A DNA stretch of 64,000 nucleotides from Comamonadaceae bacterium (GCA_027484575.1 JAIXSQ010000009.1:1-64000), one strand, 5' to 3'. Positions 36,919 through 45,857 are shown, counted from the stretch's first letter. The notes: generated by a model from the sequence alone, not told the origin. A program made the numbers and translations.

Positions 36919-38280
36919 TCAGGGCCGCAGCAGCCACCCCACCTGCGGCCACGTCGCGACCTGCCACAGGCGTGCCACGGCACGGCTGGCCTCGTCCTCG
37001 CGCGCGCCCCCGCCGTGCGCCGCCAGCCGCAGCGCCTTGGCCGTGAGTTCGTCGCGGTCGAGGGTGTTGCCCGGGTCGCCCTTGGGCTCGTCCACGCGCC
37101 CGTGCAGCACGCGCCCGTCGCGGGTGTGCACGGTGACCTTGCCGATCCAGCGCGCGGGATACGCGCGATCGACCTCGTCATCCAGCTCCATCGCCACGCG
37201 GTCGCGCAGCGCCTGCGTGGCGGCGCTGAGGTAGTGCGCGTCGAACTCGGCCAGCCCGGCGTGCCCGTACTGCGCCACCAGCGCCAGCACCGTGCCCATG
37301 GAGAACTTGCTCTGGTGCACGGTCACCGGCCGCACCACCGGCCCCAGCACGTCGAGCGCGCCCTGGTGCACGCGCGCGACCACGCGCTCGAGGTCCGTGG
37401 TGGCCAGCCCGTGCGCGTGCATGACCTGCAGGAGCGCGTCGGCCGCGGGATGGGTGTGGCGGCAGCTGGCGTGCCACTTGAACGAGGTCTCGGCCGTGGC
37501 CCAGCGCGTGCCCAGGCCATCGAGCAGCCGCGCGGGATCGCAGTCGGTCGACATGCCGGCGGCCAGGCCCTGCGGGCCTTCCAGGATTTGCGCCGCGCCG
37601 GTGAAGCCCTCGCGCGCCAGCTGCGCCGCCATCAGGCCCGCGCCGGCGGCATGCGCCGTGTGCAGCTGCTTGCTGTCGGCGCCGGTGCGCAGGAACTCCC
37701 ACAGGCCGGCGGCCGTGGTGCCCGCAGAGCCGAAGGCATGCTGCATCTGCGCCGGCGACAGGCCCAGCAGCCGCCCGGCCGCCGCGGCGGCGGCGAGCGT
37801 GCCCGCGGTGCCCGTGGTGTGGAAGATGCGGTAGTGCGGACGGCCCAGGTACTCGCCCACGCGGATGCCCACCTCGTAGCCCGCCACGGCCGCTGTGAGC
37901 AGCGCGCGGCCGCTGACGCCCAACTGCTGCGCCAGGGCCACCGCGGCGGGGAACACCACGGCCGCCGGGTGGAACACCGAGCCGTTGTGCACGTCGTCCT
38001 GCTCGGCCACGTGCGAGGCCGCGGCATTGGCCATCGCCGCCACGTAGGGGCTGCTGCCGCGCCGCGCGTTCACCACCTCGGCCGGCCCGTCCGCCGGTCC
38101 CATGGCGAGCGCCACGCGGGTGAGCGCCTCGACCGGCCGCGCGCCGTGGCCCGCCAGCACCGAGCCGAACCAGTCGACCAGCAGGTCCTCGGTGCGGCGC
38201 ACCACGGGCTCGGGGATCGCGTCGAACGCCAGGGTGGCGGCGAAGGCGGCCAGGTCGGCAGTGGGCGTGGGGCTGGTCAT
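36919..38280 (-). CDS. MmgE/PrpD family protein
   Basis: A 453-residue protein of the 2-methylcitrate dehydratase / cis-aconitate decarboxylase fold. Family marks include DWFGSVLAGHGARPVEAL, SHVAEQDDVHNGSVFHPAAVVFPAA, the HAFGSAGTTAAGLWEF segment, and SFKWHASCRHTHPAADALL. Members dehydrate or decarboxylate tricarboxylic acids or isomerise related compounds. It is the last gene of a four-gene minus-strand operon with CoA-transferase, acyl-CoA dehydrogenase and MaoC-type hydratase, so it probably supplies or removes an organic acid of that pathway; the exact substrate cannot be read from sequence. Confidence 0.9.
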   Translation of the reverse strand: MTSPTPTADLAAFAATLAFDAIPEPVVRRTEDLLVDWFGSVLAGHGARPVEALTRVALAMGPADGPAEVVNARRGSSPYVAAMANAAASHVAEQDDVHNGSVFHPAAVVFPAAVALAQQLGVSGRALLTAAVAGYEVGIRVGEYLGRPHYRIFHTTGTAGTLAAAAAAGRLLGLSPAQMQHAFGSAGTTAAGLWEFLRTGADSKQLHTAHAAGAGLMAAQLAREGFTGAAQILEGPQGLAAGMSTDCDPARLLDGLGTRWATAETSFKWHASCRHTHPAADALLQVMHAHGLATTDLERVVARVHQGALDVLGPVVRPVTVHQSKFSMGTVLALVAQYGHAGLAEFDAHYLSAATQALRDRVAMELDDEVDRAYPARWIGKVTVHTRDGRVLHGRVDEPKGDPGNTLDRDELTAKALRLAAHGGGAREDEASRAVARLWQVATWPQVGWLLRP

Positions 38281-38299
38281 GGCGAAGTCCTCGTGCAGG

Positions 38300-39481
38300 T
38301 CAGATCGCGCCGGCGGCGCGCAGGGCGGCGATGTCGGCGTCGGTGCGGCCCAGGCCGCGCAGGATGGCCTCGGTGTGCTCGCCGACGGCGGGCACCGGGT
38401 CCATGCGCGGCTGGTAGCGGTCGTTGCGGCCCGGCGGCAGCAGCGCCGGCACGGGGCCGGCGGGGGTGGCCACCTCCTGCCAGCGGCCGCGCGCGGCCAG
38501 CTGCGGATGCGCCCACAGGCCGGCCATGTCGTTCATGCGCGCATTGGCGATCTGCGCCTGCTCCAGGCGGTCGATCACCTCCTGGGTGCTCAGGCGGCCG
38601 AAGGCCTCGACGATCAGCGCGCGCAGCTCGGCCCGGTGCTCGCTGCGCAGCGCGTTGCGGGCGAAGCGGGGGTCGTCGGCCAGTGCCGCGTCGCGCAGCA
38701 CCTCGCGGCAGAACACCGCCCACTCGCGCTCGTTCTGCAGGCCCAGCATCACCGTGCCGCCGTCGCCGGCGGGGAAGGGCCCGTAGGGATAGATGCTGGC
38801 GTGCGAGGCGCCGGTGCGCGGCGGCGGCGCGGCGCCCTCGTGCGCGTAGTACAGCGGGAAGCCCATCCACTCGGCCAGGCTCTCGAGCATCGACAGGTCG
38901 ATGTGGCTGCCTTCGCCGGTGCGCGCGCGCAGCAGCAGCGCCGACAGGATGCCGCTGTAGGCGTACATGCCGGCGGCGATGTCGGCCGCCGAGATCCCCG
39001 TCTTGGAGGGCTCCTGCGGCGTGCCGGTCACCGACAGCAGCCCGGCCTCGCTCTGGATCAGCAGGTCGTAGGCCTTCTTGTCGCGGTACGGGCCGTCGGC
39101 GCCGTACCCGGAGATGTCGCACACCACCAGCCGCGGGTGGTCGGCGCGCAGCGCCTCGTACGACAGCCCCATGCGCGCGGCCGCGCCAGGGGCGAGGTTC
39201 TGCACCAGCACGTCGGCGCCGGCCAGCAGCTCGCGCAGCACCTGCAGCGCGGCCGGCTGCTTGAGGTCCAGCGCCAGGCTCTCCTTGCCGCGGTTGGTCC
39301 ACACGAAGTGCGAGGACTGCCCGCGCACGCGGGTGTCGTAGGCACGGGCGAAGTCGCCCGCGCCGGGCCGCTCGACCTTGATCACGCGCGCGCCCTGGTC
39401 GGCCAGCTGCCGGGTGCAGAAGGGCGCCGCGATCGCATGCTCGAGCGAGACGACGGTGATGCCGTCCAGGGGCCGGGTCAT
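38300..39481 (-). CDS. CaiB/BaiF family (type III) CoA-transferase
   Basis: A 393-residue family III CoA-transferase moving CoA between carboxylic acids. Seen: PLDGITVVSLEHAIAAPFCTRQLADQGARVIKVE at the N-terminus, FVWTNRGKESLALDLK, and the catalytic aspartate in TGISAADIAAGMYA (Asp167), followed by GEGSHIDLSMLE. It is third of four genes, 13 bases after the acyl-CoA dehydrogenase gene. In the pathway it would activate the organic acid using succinyl-CoA or acetyl-CoA as donor; that assignment is inferred from family and context. Confidence 0.92.
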   Translation of the reverse strand: MTRPLDGITVVSLEHAIAAPFCTRQLADQGARVIKVERPGAGDFARAYDTRVRGQSSHFVWTNRGKESLALDLKQPAALQVLRELLAGADVLVQNLAPGAAARMGLSYEALRADHPRLVVCDISGYGADGPYRDKKAYDLLIQSEAGLLSVTGTPQEPSKTGISAADIAAGMYAYSGILSALLLRARTGEGSHIDLSMLESLAEWMGFPLYYAHEGAAPPPRTGASHASIYPYGPFPAGDGGTVMLGLQNEREWAVFCREVLRDAALADDPRFARNALRSEHRAELRALIVEAFGRLSTQEVIDRLEQAQIANARMNDMAGLWAHPQLAARGRWQEVATPAGPVPALLPPGRNDRYQPRMDPVPAVGEHTEAILRGLGRTDADIAALRAAGAI

Positions 39482-39494
39482 CGCGCGGCTCCCC

Positions 39495-40655
39495 TCAGAA
39501 CGAGCGCGGCAGGCCCAGCAGGTGCTCGGCCACGTAGCTCAGGATCAGGTTGGTGGAGATCGGCGCCACCTGGTACAGCCGGGTCTCGCGGAACTTGCGC
39601 TCCACGTCGTATTCGCAGGCGAAGCCGAAGCCGCCGTGGAACTGCAGGCAGGCGTTGGCCGCCTCCCAGCTGGCCTTGGCCGCCAGGTACTTGGCCATGT
39701 TGGCCTCGGCGCCGCAGGGCTGGTGCGCGTCGTACAGCTCGCAGGCGCGAAAGCGCATCAGGCTGGCCGCCTCGACCTCGATGTGCGCCTCGGCGATCGG
39801 GAACTGCACGCCCTGGTTCTGGCCGATCGGGCGGCCGAACACCACCCGGTCCTTGGCATAGCGCGTCACGCGCTCGACGAACCAGTGGCCGTCGCCGATG
39901 CACTCGGCCGCGATCAGCGTGCGCTCGGCGTTCAGCCCGTCGAGGATGTAGCGGAAGCCCTGGCCTTCCTCGCCGATCAGGTTCTCGGCCGGGATCTCCA
40001 GGTTCTCGAAGAACAGCTCGTTGGTCTCGTGGTTGACCATGTTGGCGATCGGCCGCACGGTCATGCCGGTCTTCTCCGCCGCGCGCAGGTCGACCAGGAA
40101 GATCGACAGGCCCTCGGACTTGCGCTTGACGTCTGCCAGCGGCGTGGTGCGCGCCAGCAGGATCATGAAGTCCGAGTGCTGCACCCGCGAGATCCAGACC
40201 TTCTGGCCGTTGACCACGTAGCGGTCGCCCCTGCGCACCGCGGTGGTCTTGATCCTGGTGGTGTCGGTGCCGGTGGTGGGCTCGGTCACGCCCATGGACT
40301 GCAGCCGCCACTCGCCGCGCGCGATCTTCGGCAGGTACAGCTCCTTCTGCGCCCGGGAGCCGTGCCGCAGCAGCGTGCCCATGTTGTACATCTGGCCGTG
40401 GCAGGCGCCGGCGTTGCCGCCCGAGCGGTTGATCTCCTCCATGATCACCGAGGCCTCGGCCAGGCCCAGGCCCGAGCCGCCGTACTCCTGCGGGATCAGC
40501 GCGGCCAGCCAGCCGGCCTTGGTGAGCGCGTCGACGAAGGCCTCGGGGTAGCCGCGGCGGGCGTCGACCTCGCGGTGGTAGGCGTCGGGAAACTGCGCGC
40601 ACAGCGCGCGCACCGCGTCGCGGATGTCCTGGTAACGGTCGGGGGTGGCTTGCAT
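39495..40655 (-). CDS. Acyl-CoA dehydrogenase family protein
   Basis: A 386-residue FAD-dependent acyl-CoA dehydrogenase. N-terminal helix domain, GGSGLGLAEASVIMEE, then LQSMGVTEPTTGTDTTRIKTTAVRRGDRYVVNGQKVWIS for flavin binding, and the C-terminal QFHGGFGFACEYDVERKFRE. In medium-chain types the catalytic Glu sits in a YEGT motif after this; here the same place reads YQVAPIS, so the base must lie elsewhere, as known for isovaleryl- and long-chain-type enzymes. It follows the MaoC gene by 25 bases. It would oxidise the CoA ester formed by the neighbouring transferase. Confidence 0.91.
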   Translation of the reverse strand: MQATPDRYQDIRDAVRALCAQFPDAYHREVDARRGYPEAFVDALTKAGWLAALIPQEYGGSGLGLAEASVIMEEINRSGGNAGACHGQMYNMGTLLRHGSRAQKELYLPKIARGEWRLQSMGVTEPTTGTDTTRIKTTAVRRGDRYVVNGQKVWISRVQHSDFMILLARTTPLADVKRKSEGLSIFLVDLRAAEKTGMTVRPIANMVNHETNELFFENLEIPAENLIGEEGQGFRYILDGLNAERTLIAAECIGDGHWFVERVTRYAKDRVVFGRPIGQNQGVQFPIAEAHIEVEAASLMRFRACELYDAHQPCGAEANMAKYLAAKASWEAANACLQFHGGFGFACEYDVERKFRETRLYQVAPISTNLILSYVAEHLLGLPRSF

Positions 40656-40680
40656 CGGTGTCGGGGTGACTCGGTGGTGG

Positions 40681-41556
40681 TCAGGCCAGCGTGGCCTCGG
40701 CGCGCATGGTGACGAAGCCCTCGTGGTCCTGCGCCCACAGCTGCACGCTGCGGCCGTCGGGCGCGGGCTGGCCGTTCACGCGCAGCGGATGGCCGTCGAA
40801 GGTGGGGCGCTGGGCGCGGAAGCGGAAGGCCTGCACGGTCGCGTCGGGTCGGTGCTCGCGCACCAACTCCAGCAGCAGCGTGGCGATCAGCGGGCCGTGC
40901 ACCACCAGGCCTGGATAGCCTTCCTCCTGCGTGACGTAGCTGCGGTCGTAGTGAATGCGGTGGCCGTTGAAGGTCAGGGCCGAGTAGCGGAACAGCATCA
41001 CCGCATCGGGCGTCCAGGCGCGTTGCCAGGATGCGCCGTCGGGGGCGGCTTCCGGCGCGGGCGCCGGCTCGCCGGGGGCGGGCGCCTGGCGGTAGACGAT
41101 GTCGTGGAACTCGGTCAGCGCGTGGCCGCGCGCGTTGGCGATGCGGTGCTCGACCTTGACGAACACCATCGCGCCGCTGCGTCCCTGCTTGGCCTCGACC
41201 GAGGCGATGCGCGACGTGCGCGTGACCGCATCGCCCGGCCGCAGCGGGTTGTCGGCTTCCCACTGCAGCTGGCCGCCGGCCCACATGCGGCGTGGCAGCG
41301 GCACCGGCGGCAGGAAGCCGCCGCGCTTCGCATGCCCGTCGGGCCCGAGCTGCGCCTGCGGCGGGTGCGGCAGAAAGTACAGCCAGTGCCACAGCGGCGG
41401 CAGCGTCGCGGGCACTTGCGGCTGGTCGAGCGTGGCGGCCATGCCGCGCAGCGGCGCGGTGCTGACGACGTCGTCGGCCGATTCGGTGCGGCCGACCCAG
41501 GCCTGCAGCTGGGCCAGCGACTCGGGCGTCAGGGTGTCGGGGGCTGAAGGGAGCAT
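40681..41556 (-). CDS. MaoC/HTD2-type acyl-CoA hydratase (mesaconyl- or itaconyl-CoA hydratase-like)
   Basis: A 291-residue double-hotdog hydratase. An N-terminal FAS1-type dehydratase half carries LPPLWHWLYFLP and GGFLPPVPLPRRMWAGG; the C-terminal half has FRYSALTFNGHRIHYDRSYVTQEEGYPGLVVHGPL, the typical hydratase motif with catalytic Asp/His. The length and these motifs match mesaconyl-C4-CoA and itaconyl-CoA hydratases. It is the first gene of the four-gene operon. With a CoA-transferase and a PrpD-type protein next to it, a C5-dicarboxylate route is plausible, but no citramalyl-CoA lyase gene is present in the window. Confidence 0.85.
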   Translation of the reverse strand: MLPSAPDTLTPESLAQLQAWVGRTESADDVVSTAPLRGMAATLDQPQVPATLPPLWHWLYFLPHPPQAQLGPDGHAKRGGFLPPVPLPRRMWAGGQLQWEADNPLRPGDAVTRTSRIASVEAKQGRSGAMVFVKVEHRIANARGHALTEFHDIVYRQAPAPGEPAPAPEAAPDGASWQRAWTPDAVMLFRYSALTFNGHRIHYDRSYVTQEEGYPGLVVHGPLIATLLLELVREHRPDATVQAFRFRAQRPTFDGHPLRVNGQPAPDGRSVQLWAQDHEGFVTMRAEATLA

Positions 41557-41652
41557 GGGCCGCGATGGTGCCCCGCCGGGGCGCGGCTGACCATCACGGA
41601 ATTCGGCAGGCAGGCTTCGGCGCGGCCGCAGGGGGCGCGGCCCGCGCCGCGC

Positions 41653-42729
41653 TCAGGGGCGCTTGCGCACGAACAGCGCGCTGCCCATCACGAACGCCAC
41701 CTCGAGCTCGTCGCGGTGGCTGTCCAGGTAGGCGTCGCCGGCACGCCGGGGTCCGTCGCCATAGGGCCAGATGTAGTCGTCGACCACGATCCAGCCGCCG
41801 GGCACCACCAGCCCGGCCCAGGCCGCGATGTCGGCGCGGGCGTTCTCCTCGCTGTGGTTGCCGTCCACGTGCAGCACCGCGATGCGGCCGGCGTAGGTGG
41901 TGCTGCCGAAAGCGGGGGTGCTGACCTGGCGCTCGGCGCGGTAGGCCGTGGCCGCGTCGACCGAGGGCAGGCGCAGGTAGTTGAGGCCACCTTGCGCATA
42001 GGGCAGCAGGTTGATGCGGAACACCGTCAGTGCCTCGTCGGCGTCGACGGCCACCTGGTCGACGAACCCGCGCTCGTCCTTCTGCACCAGGTGAGCGTTG
42101 GACCAGGGGTCGACGCACAGCAGCTTGCCCGTGCCATGGAGCGCCGCCAGGCGCAGGAGCACGAAAGCGGACTTGCCCCACCAACTGCCGATCTCGACCA
42201 CGTCGCCCGCGGGCGCGCTGCGGAAGATGTCGCACAGGGCGCGGATCTTCTCGTGGTCGCACATGCCCGGGATGGTCTCGGCATGGCGGAACAGGGCGGC
42301 GATCTCCAGCGCCGGCGCCGGGGCGCGCACGGCCCCCGATGCGGCCAGCGGCAGTGCGTCGGCCTGCACCGAGGCGCCGAACGCGAGCGCCTGGTGGTAC
42401 GGCGCGACCTCGCTCTGCACGGGTGACGGGTTGACCAGCGCCACGCCCGGGAACTCGCGCGCGATGCAGCGGTTCAGGTAGTCCCAGACCACCGGGTTGG
42501 GCGTGAAGATGCCGCGGATGCCATGCTCGGCGATGACGGCGCGCAGGGCGTCGTTGAACCCGGGGGCCGTCACGTACGGCAGGTGCGCCCAGGCCGGGTA
42601 GCGGGGGCGGGCGGGGTCGTGGCCCAGCGACGACGAGCCGACGATGCGCAGCCCCTCGGACAGCGCGCGGTCGGCATAGGCCAGCGCGCGCGGCATGCCG
42701 GCGGGAAAGACGAGGACGGGCTCAGCCAC
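41653..42729 (-). CDS. Class I methyltransferase with pre-ATP-grasp-like N-terminal domain
   Basis: A 358-residue protein with two parts. Residues 1-130 (VLVFPAGMPRALAYADRAL, LRIVGSSSLGHDPAR, GIRGIFTPNPVVWDYL) resemble the N-terminal half-Rossmann domain of ATP-grasp carboligases, without the ATP-grasp core. Residues about 150-355 are a Methyltransf_24-like SAM-dependent methyltransferase with VVEIGSWWGKSAFVLL, LLCVDPWS, VLHVDGNHSEENARADIAAW and WIVVDDYIWP. It is the last gene of the glycan-type operon and overlaps the preceding methyltransferase by 8 bases. Its substrate is probably a sugar or sugar-linked group; this is inferred from context. Confidence 0.8.
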   Translation of the reverse strand: MAEPVLVFPAGMPRALAYADRALSEGLRIVGSSSLGHDPARPRYPAWAHLPYVTAPGFNDALRAVIAEHGIRGIFTPNPVVWDYLNRCIAREFPGVALVNPSPVQSEVAPYHQALAFGASVQADALPLAASGAVRAPAPALEIAALFRHAETIPGMCDHEKIRALCDIFRSAPAGDVVEIGSWWGKSAFVLLRLAALHGTGKLLCVDPWSNAHLVQKDERGFVDQVAVDADEALTVFRINLLPYAQGGLNYLRLPSVDAATAYRAERQVSTPAFGSTTYAGRIAVLHVDGNHSEENARADIAAWAGLVVPGGWIVVDDYIWPYGDGPRRAGDAYLDSHRDELEVAFVMGSALFVRKRP

Positions 42730-43474
42730 GGCCGGCTCCCGATTCGCACAGCAGGAAGATGCTGGCGCACAGCTCGGGATACTGCTGGCCGAGCGCGTAG
42801 CAGCCGTCGAGGTAGGCCGGCGAGACGATGTCGGTCTGCAGCAGCCGGTCCCACTGGAAGTTCGCGAGCGCCTTGAAGAACACGCCCGAGCGGTGCACCA
42901 CGCGCAGGCCGGCGGCGGTGGCGTCGCGCTCGAGCGTGTCGTGGGTGTAGGTGACGCGGTGCCCGTGTGCGGCCTCGGCAGGCGTGACGGCGGCGTTGTG
43001 GTCGATGAGCCCCATCTTCACCGCGATCTGCCGCGAGGCGGCATTGGCGTTGGGGCACACCAGGAACAGCCGGCCGCCCTCGGCCAGCCACTCGTCGTTG
43101 ATGCGGCGCAACACCCCGACGGGATCGTCCAGGTGCTCGAGCACGTGGGTGAGCACCACGTTGTCGTAGCGGCGTGGCAGCTGCACGTCCTCGAAGCGCG
43201 CGTTGATCCACTGCACCGTGTCGCCCAGCCGCGCCCGCGCCTCGGCCAGGGCCTCGCTGGCGGCCTCGACGCAGGTCACGTCGTCGAAGCGTTCGCGCAG
43301 GCGGCGGGTGAAGTCGCCCCTGAAGCAGCCGAGCTCGAGCAGGCTGCCCGGGCGCAGGAAGGGCTCGAACGCACGGAGCATGTACGGATGCATCACGTCG
43401 AGGTCGAAGCCGTAGGCGTACCGGTGGTCCGCGGTGTCGCGGATCTCGGCGTTGTAGTCCCGTGTCGGGTTCAC
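42722..43474 (-). CDS. Class I SAM-dependent methyltransferase
   Basis: A 250-residue methyltransferase with motif I LLELGCFRGDFTRRL, motif II VTCVEAASEALAEA, DNVVLTHVLEHLDDP and GGRLFLVCPNANAASRQIAVKMGL, the pattern of Methyltransf_23-type enzymes seen in polysaccharide clusters. Residues 1-40 (RDYNAEIRDTADHRYAYGFD) match O-antigen cluster methyltransferases. Its start overlaps the GNAT stop by four bases. It likely methylates a sugar hydroxyl or a sugar N-acyl group. Confidence 0.87.
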   Translation of the reverse strand: MNPTRDYNAEIRDTADHRYAYGFDLDVMHPYMLRAFEPFLRPGSLLELGCFRGDFTRRLRERFDDVTCVEAASEALAEARARLGDTVQWINARFEDVQLPRRYDNVVLTHVLEHLDDPVGVLRRINDEWLAEGGRLFLVCPNANAASRQIAVKMGLIDHNAAVTPAEAAHGHRVTYTHDTLERDATAAGLRVVHRSGVFFKALANFQWDRLLQTDIVSPAYLDGCYALGQQYPELCASIFLLCESGAGRG

Positions 43475-43923
43475 TGGTCTGTCCTCTCCAGGGTCAGGGT
43501 CATGTGCAAGGTGTCGGCGTGCCGGGACGCGGTCACGAAGCCGAGCCTGCCGTACAGCGCCAGGGCGGCGGCGTTGCCGGCGTCCACCTCCAGCGCGAGC
43601 CGCGCGAAGCCGAGCCCGCGTGCATGCGCGGCGCAGCGGCGCAGCAAGGCCGATGCGATGCCGCGCTGCAGCCAGGCCGGATCGACGCTCACGCTGGTGA
43701 CGAAGGCGTCGCCGCGGTCGGCGGCATTACAGTAGGCCGCCACCAGGCCGACCAGCCGCTCGGCCGACCAGGCCTCGAAGCGCGCCGCGTGGGTGGCGAT
43801 CTTGCCCGCGTAGTGGTCGATGTCCACCCGGCCCGACAGCGATGGGACGAAGGCCGTGTCGCAGGCGCGCAGGTGGGCCGCGACCTGCGCGGCGCTGGCA
43901 CGGTCGAGCGCGTGCTCGACCAT
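43471..43923 (-). CDS. GNAT family N-acetyltransferase
   Basis: A 150-residue GCN5-related acetyltransferase. VDIDHYAGKIATHA leads into the fold, the acetyl-CoA motif reads VSVDPAWLQRGIASALLRRCAAHARGLG, and the C-terminus has LEVDAGNAAALALYGRLGFV. It starts 2 bases after the beta-propeller gene and overlaps the next methyltransferase by 4 bases. With an aminotransferase in the operon, acylation of an amino sugar is a reasonable guess. Confidence 0.88.
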   Translation of the reverse strand: MVEHALDRASAAQVAAHLRACDTAFVPSLSGRVDIDHYAGKIATHAARFEAWSAERLVGLVAAYCNAADRGDAFVTSVSVDPAWLQRGIASALLRRCAAHARGLGFARLALEVDAGNAAALALYGRLGFVTASRHADTLHMTLTLERTDQ

Positions 43924-43925
43924 GC

Positions 43926-44897
43926 TCAGCGCTCCAGCACGGCCAGCCCGAAGCCGTGCCGCCCGAAGGCGTTGCCGTTGTACAGCAGCCAGACCTGGCC
44001 GTCGCAGGCGAAGGCATGCGGGTAGCACTGCATGTCGGCGTCCCACGCGCCGGGCGTGCCCGCGAGTTGCGGGTGGTCGTCGTCGCGCGTCCAGTGCACG
44101 AGGTCGTCGGACCAGGCGTGGCCGAGCCGGTAGCCGCGGCCCGGCGTCTGGCGGAAGTCCCAGGACTCGCGGTAGCAGAAGACCATGTGGTGGCGCGTGC
44201 CGACGGTGACCACGCTGGGCAGCGCCTGGCTCTCGTCGGGTCCGAGCCGGTCGGGCACGATCTGGCGGGCCTCTTCCTTGGTCCACGTCACGCCGTCGCG
44301 CGACGTGGCATGGCCGATCTTGTAGGTGCGGTCGGGCGCGGCGCCTTCGGCATAGCGCTTCCACCCGGTGCCGAAGATGTACCACATGTGCCAGGCGCCA
44401 TCGACGATGCGCACGAAGCCGTCGCCCACCAGGCAGGGCTCGCGCAGCGAGGCCGCCAGCACCGGTCCGTCGCCGAGACGCTGGAACGTGCGGCCGCCGT
44501 CGTGGCTCTCGGCCAGGCCGATGGCGGTGTCCACCGAGACCGAGACGCGCCGGCTCCAGCCGGTGGTGTAGGCCAGGATGCGGTTGCCGTCGCGCACCGG
44601 GTTGAGCGGGAAGATGCCATGCTCGTCGAAGCAGCCCAGCCCGCCCAGCGGCAGCACCGGCTGCTGCGAGACTGCGATCAGCGTGCGCAGGTCCTTGCGG
44701 AAGTCCGCGTAGGCCACGTGGCTGAGGTACTTGCCGTTGGCCGGGTCGACCGAGCGGGTGGAGAAGTAGATGCGCACGCGATCGTCCAGCACCAGCGCCT
44801 GCGGGGACTGTGCGAAGGAGGTGCAGCCCTCGGGCAGGCCGTGCACCGCGGGGTCGAAGATCTGCCCGAGCTTGCGCCAGCGCAGGCCGCCCGTCAT
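43926..44897 (-). CDS. Glycoside hydrolase-like beta-propeller protein, copy 2
   Basis: A 323-residue protein with repeated propeller blades of the GH43/GH32/GH130-like type: VRIYFSTRSVDPANGKYLSH, FDEHGIFPLNPVRDG, DGAWHMWYIFGTGW, THATSRDG-like IGHATSRDGVTW, HHMVFCYRESWDF and WSDDLVHWTRDD. It is clearly a tandem duplicate of the next gene upstream (44894-45856). Both lack signal peptides, unlike secreted glycosidases, so they probably act in the cytoplasm on activated or lipid-linked sugars. The start overlaps the stop of its twin by four bases. Confidence 0.8.
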   Translation of the reverse strand: MTGGLRWRKLGQIFDPAVHGLPEGCTSFAQSPQALVLDDRVRIYFSTRSVDPANGKYLSHVAYADFRKDLRTLIAVSQQPVLPLGGLGCFDEHGIFPLNPVRDGNRILAYTTGWSRRVSVSVDTAIGLAESHDGGRTFQRLGDGPVLAASLREPCLVGDGFVRIVDGAWHMWYIFGTGWKRYAEGAAPDRTYKIGHATSRDGVTWTKEEARQIVPDRLGPDESQALPSVVTVGTRHHMVFCYRESWDFRQTPGRGYRLGHAWSDDLVHWTRDDDHPQLAGTPGAWDADMQCYPHAFACDGQVWLLYNGNAFGRHGFGLAVLER

Positions 44898-45856
44898 GCC
44901 AGGTCCCCCTGCAGTTCGGCCAGCCCGAAGCCCTGCCGTCCGACCTGGTTGCCCAGGTAAGCCATCAGGATCCTGCCGTCGAGTGCGAACACGTGCGGGT
45001 AGCTCACCATCTCGGCGTCCCAGCCTTCGTCCGAGACGTCGATGCCTGCCTTGCTGTCGTCGCGCTCCCAGTGCAGCAGGTCGGTGCTGCTGGCGTAGCC
45101 GATGCGGTAGCCGTGGGCCTTGCCACGGTAGTGCGCGCTGTAGCGGTAGCAGAAGAACATGTGGTACCGGCCTCCGTGCCAGAAGACGTCGGGGCTGGCC
45201 TGCGCCTCGTCGGGTTCGATGCGGCTGGGGATCAGGTCGCGGTTGTGCCGGGTCCAGTGAATGCCGTCGTCCGAGGTCGCCAGCCGGATCTTGTAGACCG
45301 GTTCGGCGCGGCCGTCGACCATCTTCCACTTGCGCCCGGCGATGTAGAACAGCTGCCACCCGCCGCCGAAGCGGCGGATCTTCGGGCCGCTCAGCACGAA
45401 CGGTTCGTCGGGCGTGTAGCCCAGCACCGGCCCGGTGCCCAGCTTGGCGAAGGTCTCGCCGCCGTCGCGGCTGACGGCCGCGCCGATCGCCACGTTGAAC
45501 GGCACCGACTCGCAGCGCGTCCAGCCCGCGTAGTAGGCCCGCACCAGGTCGCCGTCGCGCGCGACCGAGACGGGGTAGATGCCGAACTCGTCGAACGCGC
45601 CCAGGTCCCCCAGCGGCAGGATGGGTTGCCCGGCGACGCGGACGATGCGGAACGGGTCGCGGCGGTCGAGGTCGACCCAGGCCGAGTGGCTGACGTAGCG
45701 GCCCTGCGCGTCGGCGGCTGGCCGGCACGAGAAGTACACGCGCACCACGTCGTCGAGAAGCAGCGTCGCTGGCGCCTGGGCGAACTCCTGCAACCAGGGC
45801 CGGCCGCCGACGCGGGCGGGCGAGAACGCCAGCCCCAGCTTCTTCCAGTGGAACAT
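44894..45856 (-). CDS. Glycoside hydrolase-like beta-propeller protein, copy 1
   Basis: A 320-residue paralogue of the adjacent 323-residue protein. Matching blades include VRVYFSCRPAADAQGRYVSH, FDEFGIYPVSVARDG, GGWQLFYIAGRKW, IRLATSDDGIHWTRH, YHMFFCYRYSAHY and SSTDLLHWERDD. The ends also match (RQGFGLAEL versus RHGFGLAVL). The acidic residues in FDE and in the DEAQA/DESQA motif (EPDEAQASPDV versus GPDESQALPSV) are conserved in both and may be catalytic. It follows WbqC by one base. Function unknown; the five-bladed propeller fold is inferred from blade repeats. Confidence 0.8.
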   Translation of the reverse strand: MFHWKKLGLAFSPARVGGRPWLQEFAQAPATLLLDDVVRVYFSCRPAADAQGRYVSHSAWVDLDRRDPFRIVRVAGQPILPLGDLGAFDEFGIYPVSVARDGDLVRAYYAGWTRCESVPFNVAIGAAVSRDGGETFAKLGTGPVLGYTPDEPFVLSGPKIRRFGGGWQLFYIAGRKWKMVDGRAEPVYKIRLATSDDGIHWTRHNRDLIPSRIEPDEAQASPDVFWHGGRYHMFFCYRYSAHYRGKAHGYRIGYASSTDLLHWERDDSKAGIDVSDEGWDAEMVSYPHVFALDGRILMAYLGNQVGRQGFGLAELQGDLA

Positions 45857-45857
45857 C

